From Methylorubrum populi (GTDB lineage: Bacteria > Pseudomonadota > Alphaproteobacteria > Rhizobiales > Beijerinckiaceae): a stretch of 64,000 nt of DNA. Made by a program: the position numbers and the translations under genes. The stretch is taken from positions 1,626,001 to 1,690,000 of the forward strand of contig JAQIIU010000002.1 of NCBI GenBank assembly GCA_036946625.1. The letters are read 5' to 3'. The notes under the pieces are model-generated. The model did not search any database. It saw only the letters and a program-made list of their open reading frames with translations, and was not told where the DNA came from. Below, piece after piece: positions 1-8,236 of the stretch (the first letter of the stretch is position 1; the number at the start of each line of letters is the position of its first letter).

Positions 1-414
1 CTCGCGGCCAGCGACGCGGCCCTGCGGATCGGCCTCGTCCACAACCCGATCCTGTCGCCGATGTCGGCCCAGGCCGCCAAGGTGTCGCTGGCGGTCCAGC
101 GCAAGCTCGGCTCGGCGGCGGCCTTCGCCTTCTACGGCCGGTTGCTCGCCACCAGGGGCCAGATCGACGGGAACAAGGCGCTCGACCTCGGCGCCATGAC
201 CGGCGTGGCGCGGGCCGAACTCGAAGAGATCGCCGACGGCGAGGAGGTGCGCGAGGCGATGCGCGCCCACATGCACGTCGCGGCCAATCTCGGACTCACC
301 GCGACGCCCTCCTACGTGCTCGGCAACACCGGCGTGCTGGGCCATCCCGGCGTGAAGTCGCTCGCCCGGATGATCGCGGCGATGCGGCGCTGCGATCGGA
401 TCGCCTGCGGGTAG
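1..414 (+). CDS. DsbA-family thioredoxin-like protein, C-terminal part (5' end outside window)
   Basis: The reading frame is open from the first base, so the N-terminal CxxC active site lies upstream of the window. What remains is about 137 residues: the end of the helical insertion, then TPSYVLG, the cis-proline loop typical of DsbA-like thioredoxin folds, then a short helix. The usual role of the family is thiol oxidation or isomerisation in the periplasm; the redox motif and signal peptide cannot be checked here. An internal ATG at 61 exists, but the sequence before it (IGLVHNPILSP) continues the same domain, so it is not taken as the start. The next gene converges from the other strand 7 bp away. 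Confidence 0.8.
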   Translation, partial: LAASDAALRIGLVHNPILSPMSAQAAKVSLAVQRKLGSAAAFAFYGRLLATRGQIDGNKALDLGAMTGVARAELEEIADGEEVREAMRAHMHVAANLGLTATPSYVLGNTGVLGHPGVKSLARMIAAMRRCDRIACG

Positions 415-421
415 GGGAGCC

Positions 422-1441
422 TCACCCCTCCTGCGCCTGCAACTGGCGATACTCCCGCCCGTGCCGGCAATAGCCCTCGACGATGTGGCTCATCATCGCC
501 CGCTTCTTCGGGTCGAGCGTGCCCAGGATGCGCGCCGGGCGTCCGCCCCAGAGATGGCCGCCCTCCAGCAACTGGCCCGGATCGGTGGTCGAGCCGCCGG
601 CCAGCATCACGTCGTCGGCCACCACCGTGCCCGGCGCCAGCACCGAGCCGATGCCGATGAGGCTGCGGGCGCCGATCCGGCAATCGGCCATGCGCACGTT
701 GTGGCCGACCGTGGTGTCGCGCCCGATCACCACGCCCTCGCCGCGGCTGCGGATCGCCGTGTTGTCCTGGATGTTGGTGTCGGCGCCGACCACGATCGGC
801 CCGACCTCGGCCGCGAGTTCGCAGGAGAACAGCACCGTCGCCCCGGCCCCGAGCGCGATGCGGCCGGAGAGCCGCGCCGTGCGGGCCACGAACACGCTCT
901 CTTCGGTCTCCGGCGGCGCGGTCTCGGGCGGGCTCGTCCCCTCGCCCGCCGCCTCGCGCAGGCGCTCGGCCCGCTCGGCGAGTTCCTCCGCCGCGATCGG
1001 GCGCAGGCGCTTGGCCGGGTTGCCGCCGTAGGCGAAGCCGCTTTCGAGGTTCGAGCGCGGGAAGATGGTGGCGCCGGCCTCGATCAGCACGCCGTCGCCC
1101 ACGGTCGCGCCGTCGAGGATGATCGCGTCGTCCTCGATCACCACGTCCGAGCCGACGGTGCAGGCATGCACCACCGCGTTGCGGCCCACCGTGACCCGGT
1201 CGCCGATCCGGGTCGGCAGCGATTCGGTGGCGATGTGGACGGTGGAGCGGGCCCCGAGCCAGAAGCGCTCGCCCGCGGTGATCGGCTGCCCGTCGCTGCG
1301 GATCACGCTGTCGTCGCCGAGCCAGGCCTGGGCCCCGAGCGTCGCCGCGCCGATCACGGTGCTGGCGCGCCCGCACCAGACGGGGCGGCTGGCGAAGACG
1401 GGCAGGACACCGTCGTAGGGCAGGATCAGGTCGGGCGTCAC
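422..1441 (-). CDS. Two-domain left-handed beta-helix (gamma-carbonic-anhydrase-like) protein
   Basis: The 339-residue protein from a GTG at 1441 contains two hexapeptide-repeat beta-helix domains, roughly residues 20-150 and 185-310, joined by a Glu/Pro-rich linker. Each ends with the family signature GG.PA(K/R) (GGNPAKRL and GGRPARIL). Compared with YrdA/Cam-type gamma carbonic anhydrases, the N-domain keeps the first and third zinc histidines (H69, H92) but has R87 for the middle one. The C-domain keeps only the middle one (H247), with R231 and A252 at the other two. The frame is open further upstream (to 1639), but that would overlap moaE on the other strand; the GTG start is my choice. 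No signal peptide is seen. Function unknown; a fused, probably non-classical gamma-CA relative. Confidence 0.75.
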   Translation of the reverse strand: MTPDLILPYDGVLPVFASRPVWCGRASTVIGAATLGAQAWLGDDSVIRSDGQPITAGERFWLGARSTVHIATESLPTRIGDRVTVGRNAVVHACTVGSDVVIEDDAIILDGATVGDGVLIEAGATIFPRSNLESGFAYGGNPAKRLRPIAAEELAERAERLREAAGEGTSPPETAPPETEESVFVARTARLSGRIALGAGATVLFSCELAAEVGPIVVGADTNIQDNTAIRSRGEGVVIGRDTTVGHNVRMADCRIGARSLIGIGSVLAPGTVVADDVMLAGGSTTDPGQLLEGGHLWGGRPARILGTLDPKKRAMMSHIVEGYCRHGREYRQLQAQEG

Positions 1442-1604
1442 GGGCGCGGCTCGCTTTTCGAGAAAGGGCGCCGGTGGCGCAGTCTCATTGCCGAGCCATA
1501 TAGGCGCACGGGCAAACGAGGTAACAGGGCCTCGCGAAAACGGATCGCGCGGCCCCCTCCGCCCGACAAGAGGGGTTCCGGCGGCGTTCCCGAAAAAGAC
1601 GGTC

Positions 1605-2057
1605 ATGACGGTCAGCATCCAGTCCGAGCCCTTCGACACCGCCGCCGAGATCGCCCGGATCGAGGCCGAGCTGGCCGGGCGCGCGGGGGCGGTCGTGACC
1701 TTCTCCGGCCTGTGCCGCGACGAGGCCGGCCGCCTCGCCGCGCTGGAGCTGGAGCATTACCCCGGCATGGCCGAGGCCGAGATCGCCCGGGTGGCGGCGG
1801 AGGCGCGGGCGCGCTGGCCGGTCCAGGCCCTGCGGGTGATCCACCGCCACGGGCTGGTGCGGCCGGGCGAGGGCATCGTCCTCGTCGTCACCGCCTCGCC
1901 CCACCGCAAGGCCGCCTTCGCCGCGGCCGATTTCCTGATGGACTACCTCAAGACCCGCGCCCCCTTCTGGAAGCGCGAGCACCTCGCCGACGGCCGCACC
2001 GGAGGCTGGGTGGAGGCGACGCAGGCCGACGCCGACGCCGCCGAATCCTGGGTCTGA
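1605..2057 (+). CDS. moaE: Molybdopterin synthase catalytic subunit MoaE
   Basis: A 150-residue protein matching MoaE over its full length: VVTFSGLCRDEAG near the start, LELEHYPGMAE, HRHGLVRPGEGIV, then TASPHRKAAF and the C-terminal LKTRAPFWKRE with the conserved lysines that line the active site. MoaE transfers sulfur from MoaD thiocarboxylate to precursor Z to make molybdopterin in the cytosol. moaD is not adjacent, so the heterotetramer partner must be encoded elsewhere. ATG 1605 is chosen because the earlier in-frame start (1488) adds only a low-complexity leader. The stop codon lies inside the first copy of a 14-bp tandem repeat. Confidence 0.93.
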   Translation: MTVSIQSEPFDTAAEIARIEAELAGRAGAVVTFSGLCRDEAGRLAALELEHYPGMAEAEIARVAAEARARWPVQALRVIHRHGLVRPGEGIVLVVTASPHRKAAFAAADFLMDYLKTRAPFWKREHLADGRTGGWVEATQADADAAESWV

Positions 2058-2114
2058 CATCCTGGGTCTGACATCCTGGGTCTGACATCCTGGGTCTGAC
2101 ATCCTGGGCCTGGC
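2045..2114. repeat. 14-bp tandem repeat across the moaE stop codon
   Basis: Four perfect head-to-tail copies of ATCCTGGGTCTGAC (2045-2100) are followed by a fifth, degenerate copy (ATCCTGGGCCTGGC). The first copy encodes the last residues of MoaE (SWV) and the stop. The unit is not a multiple of three, so all later copies are downstream of the stop and untranslated. They lie just before the ribosome-binding region of the next gene. Confidence 0.95.
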
Positions 2115-2139
2115 CCGAACACCGCGAACGGAATCCCTC

Positions 2140-3300
2140 ATGACGGCATCCTCTCCCAGCCTGCCCGGGGCGCGCGGCCTCGCTGCCGCGGGCATCGCGG
2201 TCGTGGCCTTCGCAGCCCTGCTCTGGCTCGCCTGGACGGCGGCGGCGACGCTGCTGCTGATCTTCGCCGGCGTGCTGTTCGCCGTCTTCCTCGACGGGCT
2301 GACCCGGGGCCTCGGCCACGTGCTGCCGATCCCGCGGGGCTTTCGCCTCGCGCTGGCCTGCCTCGCGCTGGCCGCCCTCGCCTTCGGGCTCTCCGCCTTC
2401 GGCGGCGCCACCGTGGCGAGCCAGGCGCGCGACCTCGGCACCACGGTGCGCCAGCAATCGGAGACCGTGCGCGACTGGCTGAAGCAGCGCGGCATCGAGA
2501 TCGACCTGTCGCAGGGCGCTCCGGCCGTGAGCCAGGGCGGCGGGCAGGGGACCGGCCCGGGCGCCGGTGACGACGCCGGTCAGAGCGAGGACGGGAAGAG
2601 CCGGAAGGAGAGCGGCCTCGCCGGCCTCGCCTCGGGGGCGCTGAAGAGCCCCGGCTCGCTCCTGTCGGATGCCGGCAGCGTGCTCGGGCCGGCGGCGACC
2701 GTGGTGATCGCCCTGTTCGACGCGCTCGGCAACGTCCTCGTGATCGTCTTCCTCGGCGTCGCCATCGCCGTCGATCCGGGCAGCTACCGCGACGGCGCCC
2801 TGCGGCTGGTGCCGCCGCGCCACCGCGAGACCGGCGCGCGGGTGCTCGACGGCGCGGGCGAGACCCTGCGGCACTGGCTGTTCGGCCAGCTCGTGACCAT
2901 GGCGGCGATCTTCGGGCTGACCTGGGCGGGGCTCGGCGTCCTCGGCATCGGCGGCGCGCTGATCCTCGGGCTCCAGGCGGGCCTGCTCGCCTTCGTGCCG
3001 ACGATCGGGCCGCTGATCGCGGGCGTGGTGATCGTGCTGAGCAGCCTCGCCTCCGGCTTCAACGCCCTGCTCGGGGCGCTCGGCGTCTATCTCGCGGTGC
3101 AGGCGGCGGAGAGCTATGGGCTCACCCCCTTCATCCAGCGCCGCGCCCTCGACCTGCCGGCGGCGACGATCTTCGCCGGCCAGCTCCTGCTCGGCGTGCT
3201 GTTCGGCCTGTGGGGCGTGGCCCTGGCCCTGCCGTTGGTGGCGGTGATCAAGGTGCTGCTGGAGGAACTCTACATCGAGGACGGGGCCAGGGAGGCGTGA
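2140..3300 (+). CDS. AI-2E family transporter (PerM/TqsA-like membrane protein)
   Basis: A 386-residue polytopic membrane protein. Two adjacent hydrophobic helices (about residues 10-55) and a third (68-90) precede a soluble stretch, and the C-terminal half (about 245-375) holds several more helices with the family pattern FGQLVTMAAIFGLTW, LAFVPTIGPLIAGV and PFIQRRALDLPA. A Gly/Asp/Ser-rich insert around residues 128-160 interrupts the central domain and looks species-specific. Members export autoinducer-2 or act as ion/H+ antiporters; the substrate cannot be told from sequence. It starts 82 bp after moaE, across the tandem repeat, and may be co-transcribed with it. Confidence 0.85.
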   Translation: MTASSPSLPGARGLAAAGIAVVAFAALLWLAWTAAATLLLIFAGVLFAVFLDGLTRGLGHVLPIPRGFRLALACLALAALAFGLSAFGGATVASQARDLGTTVRQQSETVRDWLKQRGIEIDLSQGAPAVSQGGGQGTGPGAGDDAGQSEDGKSRKESGLAGLASGALKSPGSLLSDAGSVLGPAATVVIALFDALGNVLVIVFLGVAIAVDPGSYRDGALRLVPPRHRETGARVLDGAGETLRHWLFGQLVTMAAIFGLTWAGLGVLGIGGALILGLQAGLLAFVPTIGPLIAGVVIVLSSLASGFNALLGALGVYLAVQAAESYGLTPFIQRRALDLPAATIFAGQLLLGVLFGLWGVALALPLVAVIKVLLEELYIEDGAREA

Positions 3301-3349
3301 GAGCGGCTTCGGATGGTTTCGGCTTCGCGAGCCTCGTCCGGCACCGTTG

Positions 3350-3464
3350 CGGCCTGGATTGCTTCGGCTCCGCCTCGCAATGACGAGGAGGGTGCCTCAG
3401 ACCGTCGTCGCGAGCGTCAGCGAAGCGATCCGGCGGCGCGACGCCGGACGGCCTCGCGATGACG
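3350..3464. repeat. Dispersed intergenic hairpin repeats (CGTCATCGCGAG type)
   Basis: The gap between the AI-2E gene and mqo carries a full hairpin unit at 3403-3464 (GTCGTCGCGAGCG ... CGAAGCGATCC ... CGCGATGACG) and a half unit just before it (GGCTCCGCCTCGCAATGACGAGG). The same blocks occur in the 170-bp composite elements and near 46.1-46.3 kb and 61.7-61.8 kb. No gene is seen here. Confidence 0.8.
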
Positions 3465-3524
3465 GGCGTATCCCGCAGGCTTGCACGGGCCCGCGGGATC
3501 GGTCGGCTGCGGGCCTTGGTGTCT

Positions 3525-3591
3525 CTCACAAAACTCCCGCTGCGCTGTCGCGCCCGGAGTGGGCGCGGACGGTGATCGGGAGTTTTGTGAG
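3525..3591. repeat. 15-bp perfect inverted repeat just downstream of mqo
   Basis: CTCACAAAACTCCCG (3525-3539) pairs perfectly with CGGGAGTTTTGTGAG (3577-3591) around a 37-base GC-rich loop. It sits 6 bp past the mqo stop, so the RNA hairpin could end or stabilise the mqo transcript. A related pair of arms occurs at 41682-41747. Confidence 0.8.
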
Positions 3592-3597
3592 GCACTC

Positions 3598-5271
3598 TTA
3601 CGGCGCCATGTCGGGGACCGGCTTGACGGTTCCCATCTCGGCCGGGGCGGGGGCCGGCGCCGGGGCGCCGATCTGCGGCGGCGGGGTGAGCTGCAGGTGC
3701 TCGCTGGTATAGGCCAGCGCCTGTTGCACCCGCTGCGGATCGTCGTTCAGCCGCGTGCCGTAGCTCGGCACGATCTGGCGGATCTTCGCCTGCCACTCGG
3801 GGCTGGCGACCTTCTTCGCAAAAACCTTCTCCAGCACGTTCAGCATGATCGGCGCGGCGGTCGAGGCGCCCGGCGAGGCGCCGAGCAGGGCGGCGATGCT
3901 GCCGTCCTTCGCCGCGACCACCTCGGTGCCGAGCTTCAGCACGCCGCCCTTCTCGGGATCGCGCTTGATGATCTGCACGCGCTGGCCGGCCTGGACGAGG
4001 CGCCACTCGTCCTTCTTCGCGTCGGGGAAGTATTCGCGCAGGGCCTGGTAGCGGTCCTCGTCGGAGAGCATCACCTGGCCGGCGAGGTACTCGATCAGCG
4101 GGTACTGCTCCACGCCGACCTGGATCATCGGCCAGACGTTGCTGGTGGTCGTGGAGGAGAGCAGGTCAAAGTAGGAGCCCTCCTTCAGGAACTTGGTCGA
4201 GAAGGTCGCGAACGGCCCGAACAGGATCGCGCGCTTGCCGTCGAGCATCCGCGTGTCGAGGTGCGGCACCGACATCGGCGGCGAGCCGACCGAGGCCTTG
4301 CCGTAGGCCTTGGCGAGGTGGCGCAGGGCCACGTCCTGGTTCTCGGTGACGAGGAACGAGCCGCCGACGGGGAAGCCGGCATAGTCGTCGGCCTCCGGGA
4401 TGCCGGATTTCTGCAGAAGGTGCAGGGCGCCGCCGCCCGCACCGATGAACACGAACCGGGCATCGACCGTCTGCCGGGTGCCGTCCTTCAGGTTCTTCGA
4501 GGTAACGCGCCACCTGTACCCATCGTTCGTGTGCCCATCGTTGCCGTCCTTGATGCGCTCGAAGCTCTCGACCTCGGTGGAGAGGCGCAGATCGAAGTTC
4601 GGCCCGCTCTTCAGGGCGGCGACGTACTGGCGGGTGACCTCGCCCCACTCGCAATCGGTGCCGAGCGGCGACCACGTGGCGGCGACCTTCTGCTTCGGGT
4701 CGCGCCCCTCCATCATCAGGGGCACCCACTTCTTCAGTTGCTCGGGGTCGGTCGAGAATTCCATCCCGGCAAACAGCGGGCTCGCCTTCAGCGCCTCGTA
4801 GCGCTTGCGCAGATACGTGATGTTGTCCTCGCCCCAGACGAAGCTCATGTGGGGCGTGGCGTTGATGAAGGAGTGGGGGTTCTTCAGCACGCCTTGCCGG
4901 ACCTGCCAGGCCAGGAACTGACGGGTGACCTGGAAGGCCTCGTTGATCTCGACGGCCTTGCCGATCTGGATGTTCCCCTTGGAATCCTCCGGCGTGTAGT
5001 TCAGCTCGGCCAGCGCCGAGTGGCCGGTGCCGGCGTTGTTCCAGCCGTTGGAGCTTTCCAGCGCCACGCCGTCGAGCCGCTCGACCATCTCCAGCGACCA
5101 GTCGGGTTCGAGCGCGCGCAGCCAGACGCCGAGCGTCGCGCTCATGATGCCGCCGCCGATCAGCAGGACGTCGACCTTCCGGGGCTCGTCGGCGGCCAGC
5201 AGCGGCGATCCCGGCAGCGCCGTCGCCGCCAGCCCCGCCAGGGCGCCGCCGATGACGTGACGACGGTTCAT
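3598..5271 (-). CDS. mqo: Malate:quinone oxidoreductase
   Basis: This FAD-dependent enzyme oxidises malate to oxaloacetate and passes electrons to the quinone pool at the membrane. It bypasses NAD-linked malate dehydrogenase in the TCA cycle. The FAD-binding motif ([13 protein letters not shown]) is at about residues 36-48, followed by the Mqo signatures [17 protein letters not shown] and [14 protein letters not shown]. The 557-residue length from ATG 5271 includes a 30-residue N-terminus [20 protein letters not shown] that looks like a twin-arginine signal or anchor, which classical Mqo lacks. Earlier in-frame ATGs exist at 5313, 5331 and 5352, inside an AT-rich leader. The C-terminus ends in a Pro/Ala-rich tail. 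An IS481 element lies about 235 bp upstream on the same strand. Confidence 0.93.
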   Translation of the reverse strand: MNRRHVIGGALAGLAATALPGSPLLAADEPRKVDVLLIGGGIMSATLGVWLRALEPDWSLEMVERLDGVALESSNGWNNAGTGHSALAELNYTPEDSKGNIQIGKAVEINEAFQVTRQFLAWQVRQGVLKNPHSFINATPHMSFVWGEDNITYLRKRYEALKASPLFAGMEFSTDPEQLKKWVPLMMEGRDPKQKVAATWSPLGTDCEWGEVTRQYVAALKSGPNFDLRLSTEVESFERIKDGNDGHTNDGYRWRVTSKNLKDGTRQTVDARFVFIGAGGGALHLLQKSGIPEADDYAGFPVGGSFLVTENQDVALRHLAKAYGKASVGSPPMSVPHLDTRMLDGKRAILFGPFATFSTKFLKEGSYFDLLSSTTTSNVWPMIQVGVEQYPLIEYLAGQVMLSDEDRYQALREYFPDAKKDEWRLVQAGQRVQIIKRDPEKGGVLKLGTEVVAAKDGSIAALLGASPGASTAAPIMLNVLEKVFAKKVASPEWQAKIRQIVPSYGTRLNDDPQRVQQALAYTSEHLQLTPPPQIGAPAPAPAPAEMGTVKPVPDMAP

Positions 5272-5501
5272 CGCGAACGGGCTATGCTGCGCATCGGCGG
5301 GGCGGATGTGCATTTTATCGTCATTCTTCATTTTATTTTTCGCACCGTTCAAAAATTTATTGACCCCGGTGGTCGGCTACTACAAGCGCGGGGGGCGTAC
5401 AACCCGGTGATTACATGGCTGCCATGCCGTGAAACCTTGAACACGTGCAACGCGCTGTCGCGCCGTCGTCGAGGTTGGTTCGCGGCGGAGCGCGAACCGC
5501 T

Positions 5502-6494
5502 CTATCTGTTTGGTCCCGGCATTTGGTGGAGCGGGTTTGACCTGAAGCGGCCGGGCTCAGCGGACCATGCCTTGCAGATGGCTTCGTAGGGCGTGAGGCC
5601 GCGCAGGGTCTTCAAACGGCGTGCGAAGTTGTAGGCGCTGACAAAGTCGGCCAAGTGCGCACGGAGTTGCGCGTGGCTGTCGTAATGGTAGCGCTTGACC
5701 GTCGCGTCCTTGATCGTGCGGTTCATCCGCTCGACCTGACCGTTCGTCCAGGGGTGGCGCGGTTTGGTCAGCCGATGGTCGATATCGTTGCGGGCGCAGG
5801 CAAGTTCGAAGCTGTGGGCTCGGAAGGTCTCGCCGGCTACAATCGCCTCCTTGATGACGGAAGCGGCCGAGGCGACGTTGCCGGGCGTGGTGAAGTGGGT
5901 GCCGTTGTCGGTGAGCACCGTGTGCACCTTGTAAGGCACGGCCTCGATGAGATGGCGGAGGAAGTCACCTGCGACCCGCCGCGTGGCCTTCTCGTGGAGC
6001 TCAACGAAGGCGAACTTGGTCGTGCGGTCGATAGCGACGAGCAGGTAGAGTCGCCCTTCGGCTGTGTGAACCTCGGCCAGATCGATGTGGAAATAGCCGA
6101 GCGGGCAGGTCTTGAAGCGTGACCGCTTGGGCTTGTCACCGTCGACCTCCGGCAGTCGGCTGATGCCGTGGCGCTGCAGGCACCGATGCAGCGACGAACG
6201 GGTCAGGTGCGGGATCGTCGCCTGGAGCGCGTAGAGGCAGTCGTCCAACGGCAGGAGCGTATGGCGGCGAAAGGCGACGACGACCGCCTCGTCCTCCTGT
6301 GACAGCACCGTCGAGCGGGGATCCTTCGGACCCGTGCGCTGATCGGCGACCGAGGTCCGCTGCCGCCACTTGGCGACCGTCTTCCGGTTGATCCCGTAGC
6401 GCTTCGAGAGCGCCCTCAGGCTCGCTTGACTATGCTGGATCGCTCGACGGACTGCCTCCGTCGTGGTGGCGCTGCCGTGAAGAACTTGGCCCAT
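5502..6494 (-). CDS. IS481-family transposase
   Basis: A 330-residue transposase with an N-terminal helix-turn-helix (about residues 10-50, RALSKRYGINRKTVAKW) and an rve-type DDE catalytic core. The acidic residues are visible in YFHIDLAEVH, VLTDNGTHF and NGQVERMNRTIKD. ATG 6494 is preferred over the GTG at 6509 because GGAGGG lies about 8 bases upstream. The frame appears intact. The last codons run through the left inverted repeat, and the TAG stop lies just outside the element, in target DNA. Confidence 0.92.
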   Translation of the reverse strand: MGQVLHGSATTTEAVRRAIQHSQASLRALSKRYGINRKTVAKWRQRTSVADQRTGPKDPRSTVLSQEDEAVVVAFRRHTLLPLDDCLYALQATIPHLTRSSLHRCLQRHGISRLPEVDGDKPKRSRFKTCPLGYFHIDLAEVHTAEGRLYLLVAIDRTTKFAFVELHEKATRRVAGDFLRHLIEAVPYKVHTVLTDNGTHFTTPGNVASAASVIKEAIVAGETFRAHSFELACARNDIDHRLTKPRHPWTNGQVERMNRTIKDATVKRYHYDSHAQLRAHLADFVSAYNFARRLKTLRGLTPYEAICKAWSAEPGRFRSNPLHQMPGPNR

Positions 6495-6550
6495 AGCGCG
6501 TCCCTCCACTCCAACGTGAAGAGTGCACCATCAAACCCTGGGATCAAACA
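5507..6550 (-). mobile_element. IS481-family insertion sequence, 1044 bp
   Basis: The element is bounded by imperfect terminal inverted repeats: TGTTTGGTCCCGGCATTTGG at 5507 and, on the other strand from 6550, TGTTTGATCCCAGGGTTTGA. About 20 of the first 26 positions match. It carries one transposase gene read toward mqo. The right flank is CCTAGG, which fits the NCTAGN target preference known for IS481; the left flank is TCTATC, so no clean target duplication remains. Confidence 0.88.
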
Positions 6551-6736
6551 CCTAGGGTCAAAACCCAATCAGCTTGACTGTGCGAATGGCTGCTACGGGT
6601 GGATGAACGAACCCGCTCGCGCGGGATGGGTGGCAGCTTCGAGGTCGGCGGATTGACCCGAACGCCCTGCGCCGATTGAGGGGCGCCCAGCTCGGGCGGA
6701 CGATCCCGGCTCCCTTCCTTCGAGCGGAGCCATCCC

Positions 6737-7007
6737 ATGACCGTCCTTGCCGTTCCCGCCGCTGCCGGCGGCTCGCTGCGTCAGCGCCTGATCGACGATA
6801 TGACCCTGCGCCGGTTCTCCCGGGCGACGCAGCGCAACTACATCCGCGACGTCGGGCGGCTGGCTGCCTTCCTGCGGCGATCGCCCGATACCGCGACCGG
6901 CGACGACCTGCGCCGCTTCCAGATCGCCCAACAGGAGGTCGGCCTCGGCGTGCCGACGATGAACGCCATCGTCTCCGCCCTGCGCTTCTTCTTCGTCCAC
7001 ACGCTCA
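6737..7007 (+). pseudogene. Truncated tyrosine recombinase (IS91-associated integrase type), N-terminal fragment
   Basis: The first ~90 residues match the core-binding (SAM-like) domain of tyrosine recombinases that accompany IS91-type transposases: LRQRLIDDMTLRRFSRATQ, NYIRDVGRLAAFLRRSPD and MNAIVSALRFFFVHTL. After FFFVHTL the frame runs into unrelated sequence and stops at 7159, so the whole catalytic domain (R, H-x-x-R, Y) is absent. I place the break near 7007. It lies 186 bp beyond the right end of the IS481 element and marks older mobile DNA. Confidence 0.75.
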
Positions 7008-7185
7008 TCCACGACTTTCGTACGCCTCACGGCGACCGAAACTCTTCAGGATCTGCCGATCCGCTTTCGGGCCGCAATGGCGTGAAGCGGACGTCGCCGC
7101 CGCGCTTGTCTCCGACCCGTAGGCGGAGTTGTCCCATCCTGCCACCCACGGCAGGATGAGGCTATGGAGCCCGACGAGGCATAGG

Positions 7186-7851
7186 ATGACGTGGCGGCTA
7201 CATTGGCTTGAGGCGTCCGGCGATTTGGGTCCCTGGCGTAGCACCATCGCCGAGGAGGTCGAGATCGCCCGAAAGGCTGTAGCGGGCGTGCTGCCAGTGT
7301 CACCACTCGATATCCTCGTGCAGCGTCTGCCCGGCGCGGTGATCCCGGAGACTGGCACGACAGGACAGGCCATGCGCCCTGGCTTGTTCTCCCTCACCAT
7401 CGACCCCGACAACCCCAACTTCTCGCGCGCACTGCGCAATGGAGACCTGCGCCGGACCGTGGCGCACGAGGCCCACCACTGCATGCGCATGGCCGGTCCC
7501 GGCTACGGCTGGACGCTGGGTGAGGCCCTGGTGAGCGAGGGCTTGGCGGGGCAGTTCGTCAGCCGCCTGTTCAGCTCGCCACCCGAGCCGTGGGAATGCG
7601 CCGTCACCGACGAGGTGCTCGCGGCCAACTTGCCGGACAATGCGACGCTCGTGGGCAACGGACATGACCACCGCGCGTGGTTCTTCGGCTTCGGAGGACG
7701 GTATCCGCGCTGGCTCGGCTACACCCTCGGCTACCGGATCGTGGGCGACTGGCTGGAAGCGGGGGCGGATACTGGCGGCGACGCCTGGGTCAACATCCCC
7801 GCGCACGAAGTCATCAAGGCGGCCCGCGGGCGCACGCTGTCGAACCTCTGA
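7186..7851 (+). CDS. DUF2268-type putative zinc-dependent protease
   Basis: A 221-residue protein with a metzincin-like helix TVAHEAHHCMRM (HExxH-type motif) followed about 20 residues later by TLGEALVSEGLAGQFV, the arrangement of DUF2268 (YjaZ-like) predicted zinc proteases. There is no obvious signal peptide or membrane segment, so it is probably cytosolic; substrate unknown. ATG 7186 follows ATAGG closely. Earlier in-frame ATGs at 7129 and 7156 would add residues from the debris region. The gene stands alone between recombinase remnants and the MFS gene, suggesting arrival with mobile DNA. Confidence 0.7.
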   Translation: MTWRLHWLEASGDLGPWRSTIAEEVEIARKAVAGVLPVSPLDILVQRLPGAVIPETGTTGQAMRPGLFSLTIDPDNPNFSRALRNGDLRRTVAHEAHHCMRMAGPGYGWTLGEALVSEGLAGQFVSRLFSSPPEPWECAVTDEVLAANLPDNATLVGNGHDHRAWFFGFGGRYPRWLGYTLGYRIVGDWLEAGADTGGDAWVNIPAHEVIKAARGRTLSNL

Positions 7852-8236
7852 TAGCTGACCAGCAGGGGCCGCTTCCGACCCCGAGACGAAGTTGCCAAAC
7901 GGCCTACGATGGCTGCTTTCGGGATCAGCCGGTGACTGTCCGCACGACTGGCATGGGTCGAAACGTGCCGGATGGCGTCGGTTCGCTACGGGTGTACTCC
8001 AGCCGAACCGAAAAGGCCGGTCTGTTTCGGATGCCGGCGAAGACCATCCGAAACGAACTTTTTCAAAAGAACCATCCATAGGAAACCAGCATAGCGAAAT
8101 GCCGTGAAGCGGACATCGTGAAGGTCTGCGTGAGATCGAGAGCGGATCAACCCCAACGATCAGCTTCGGCGATCCGCGCATCGTCTTCTTCCGGAAGACC
8201 GGAGCCGCCTTGCGGAATGCTGCGAGACCGGACGCC
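7852..8236. other. Intergenic region without a recognisable gene
   Basis: Open frames here have no family signature and look like shadows. The sequence is less GC-biased than its surroundings (for example around 8040-8100), and the short string GTGAAGCGGAC occurs both at about 7082 and about 8103. I read it as decayed mobile or laterally acquired DNA. Confidence 0.5.

Noticed and set aside
2045..2114. CRISPR-like array
   Set aside because: The 14-bp units are contiguous with no spacers; it is a simple tandem repeat.
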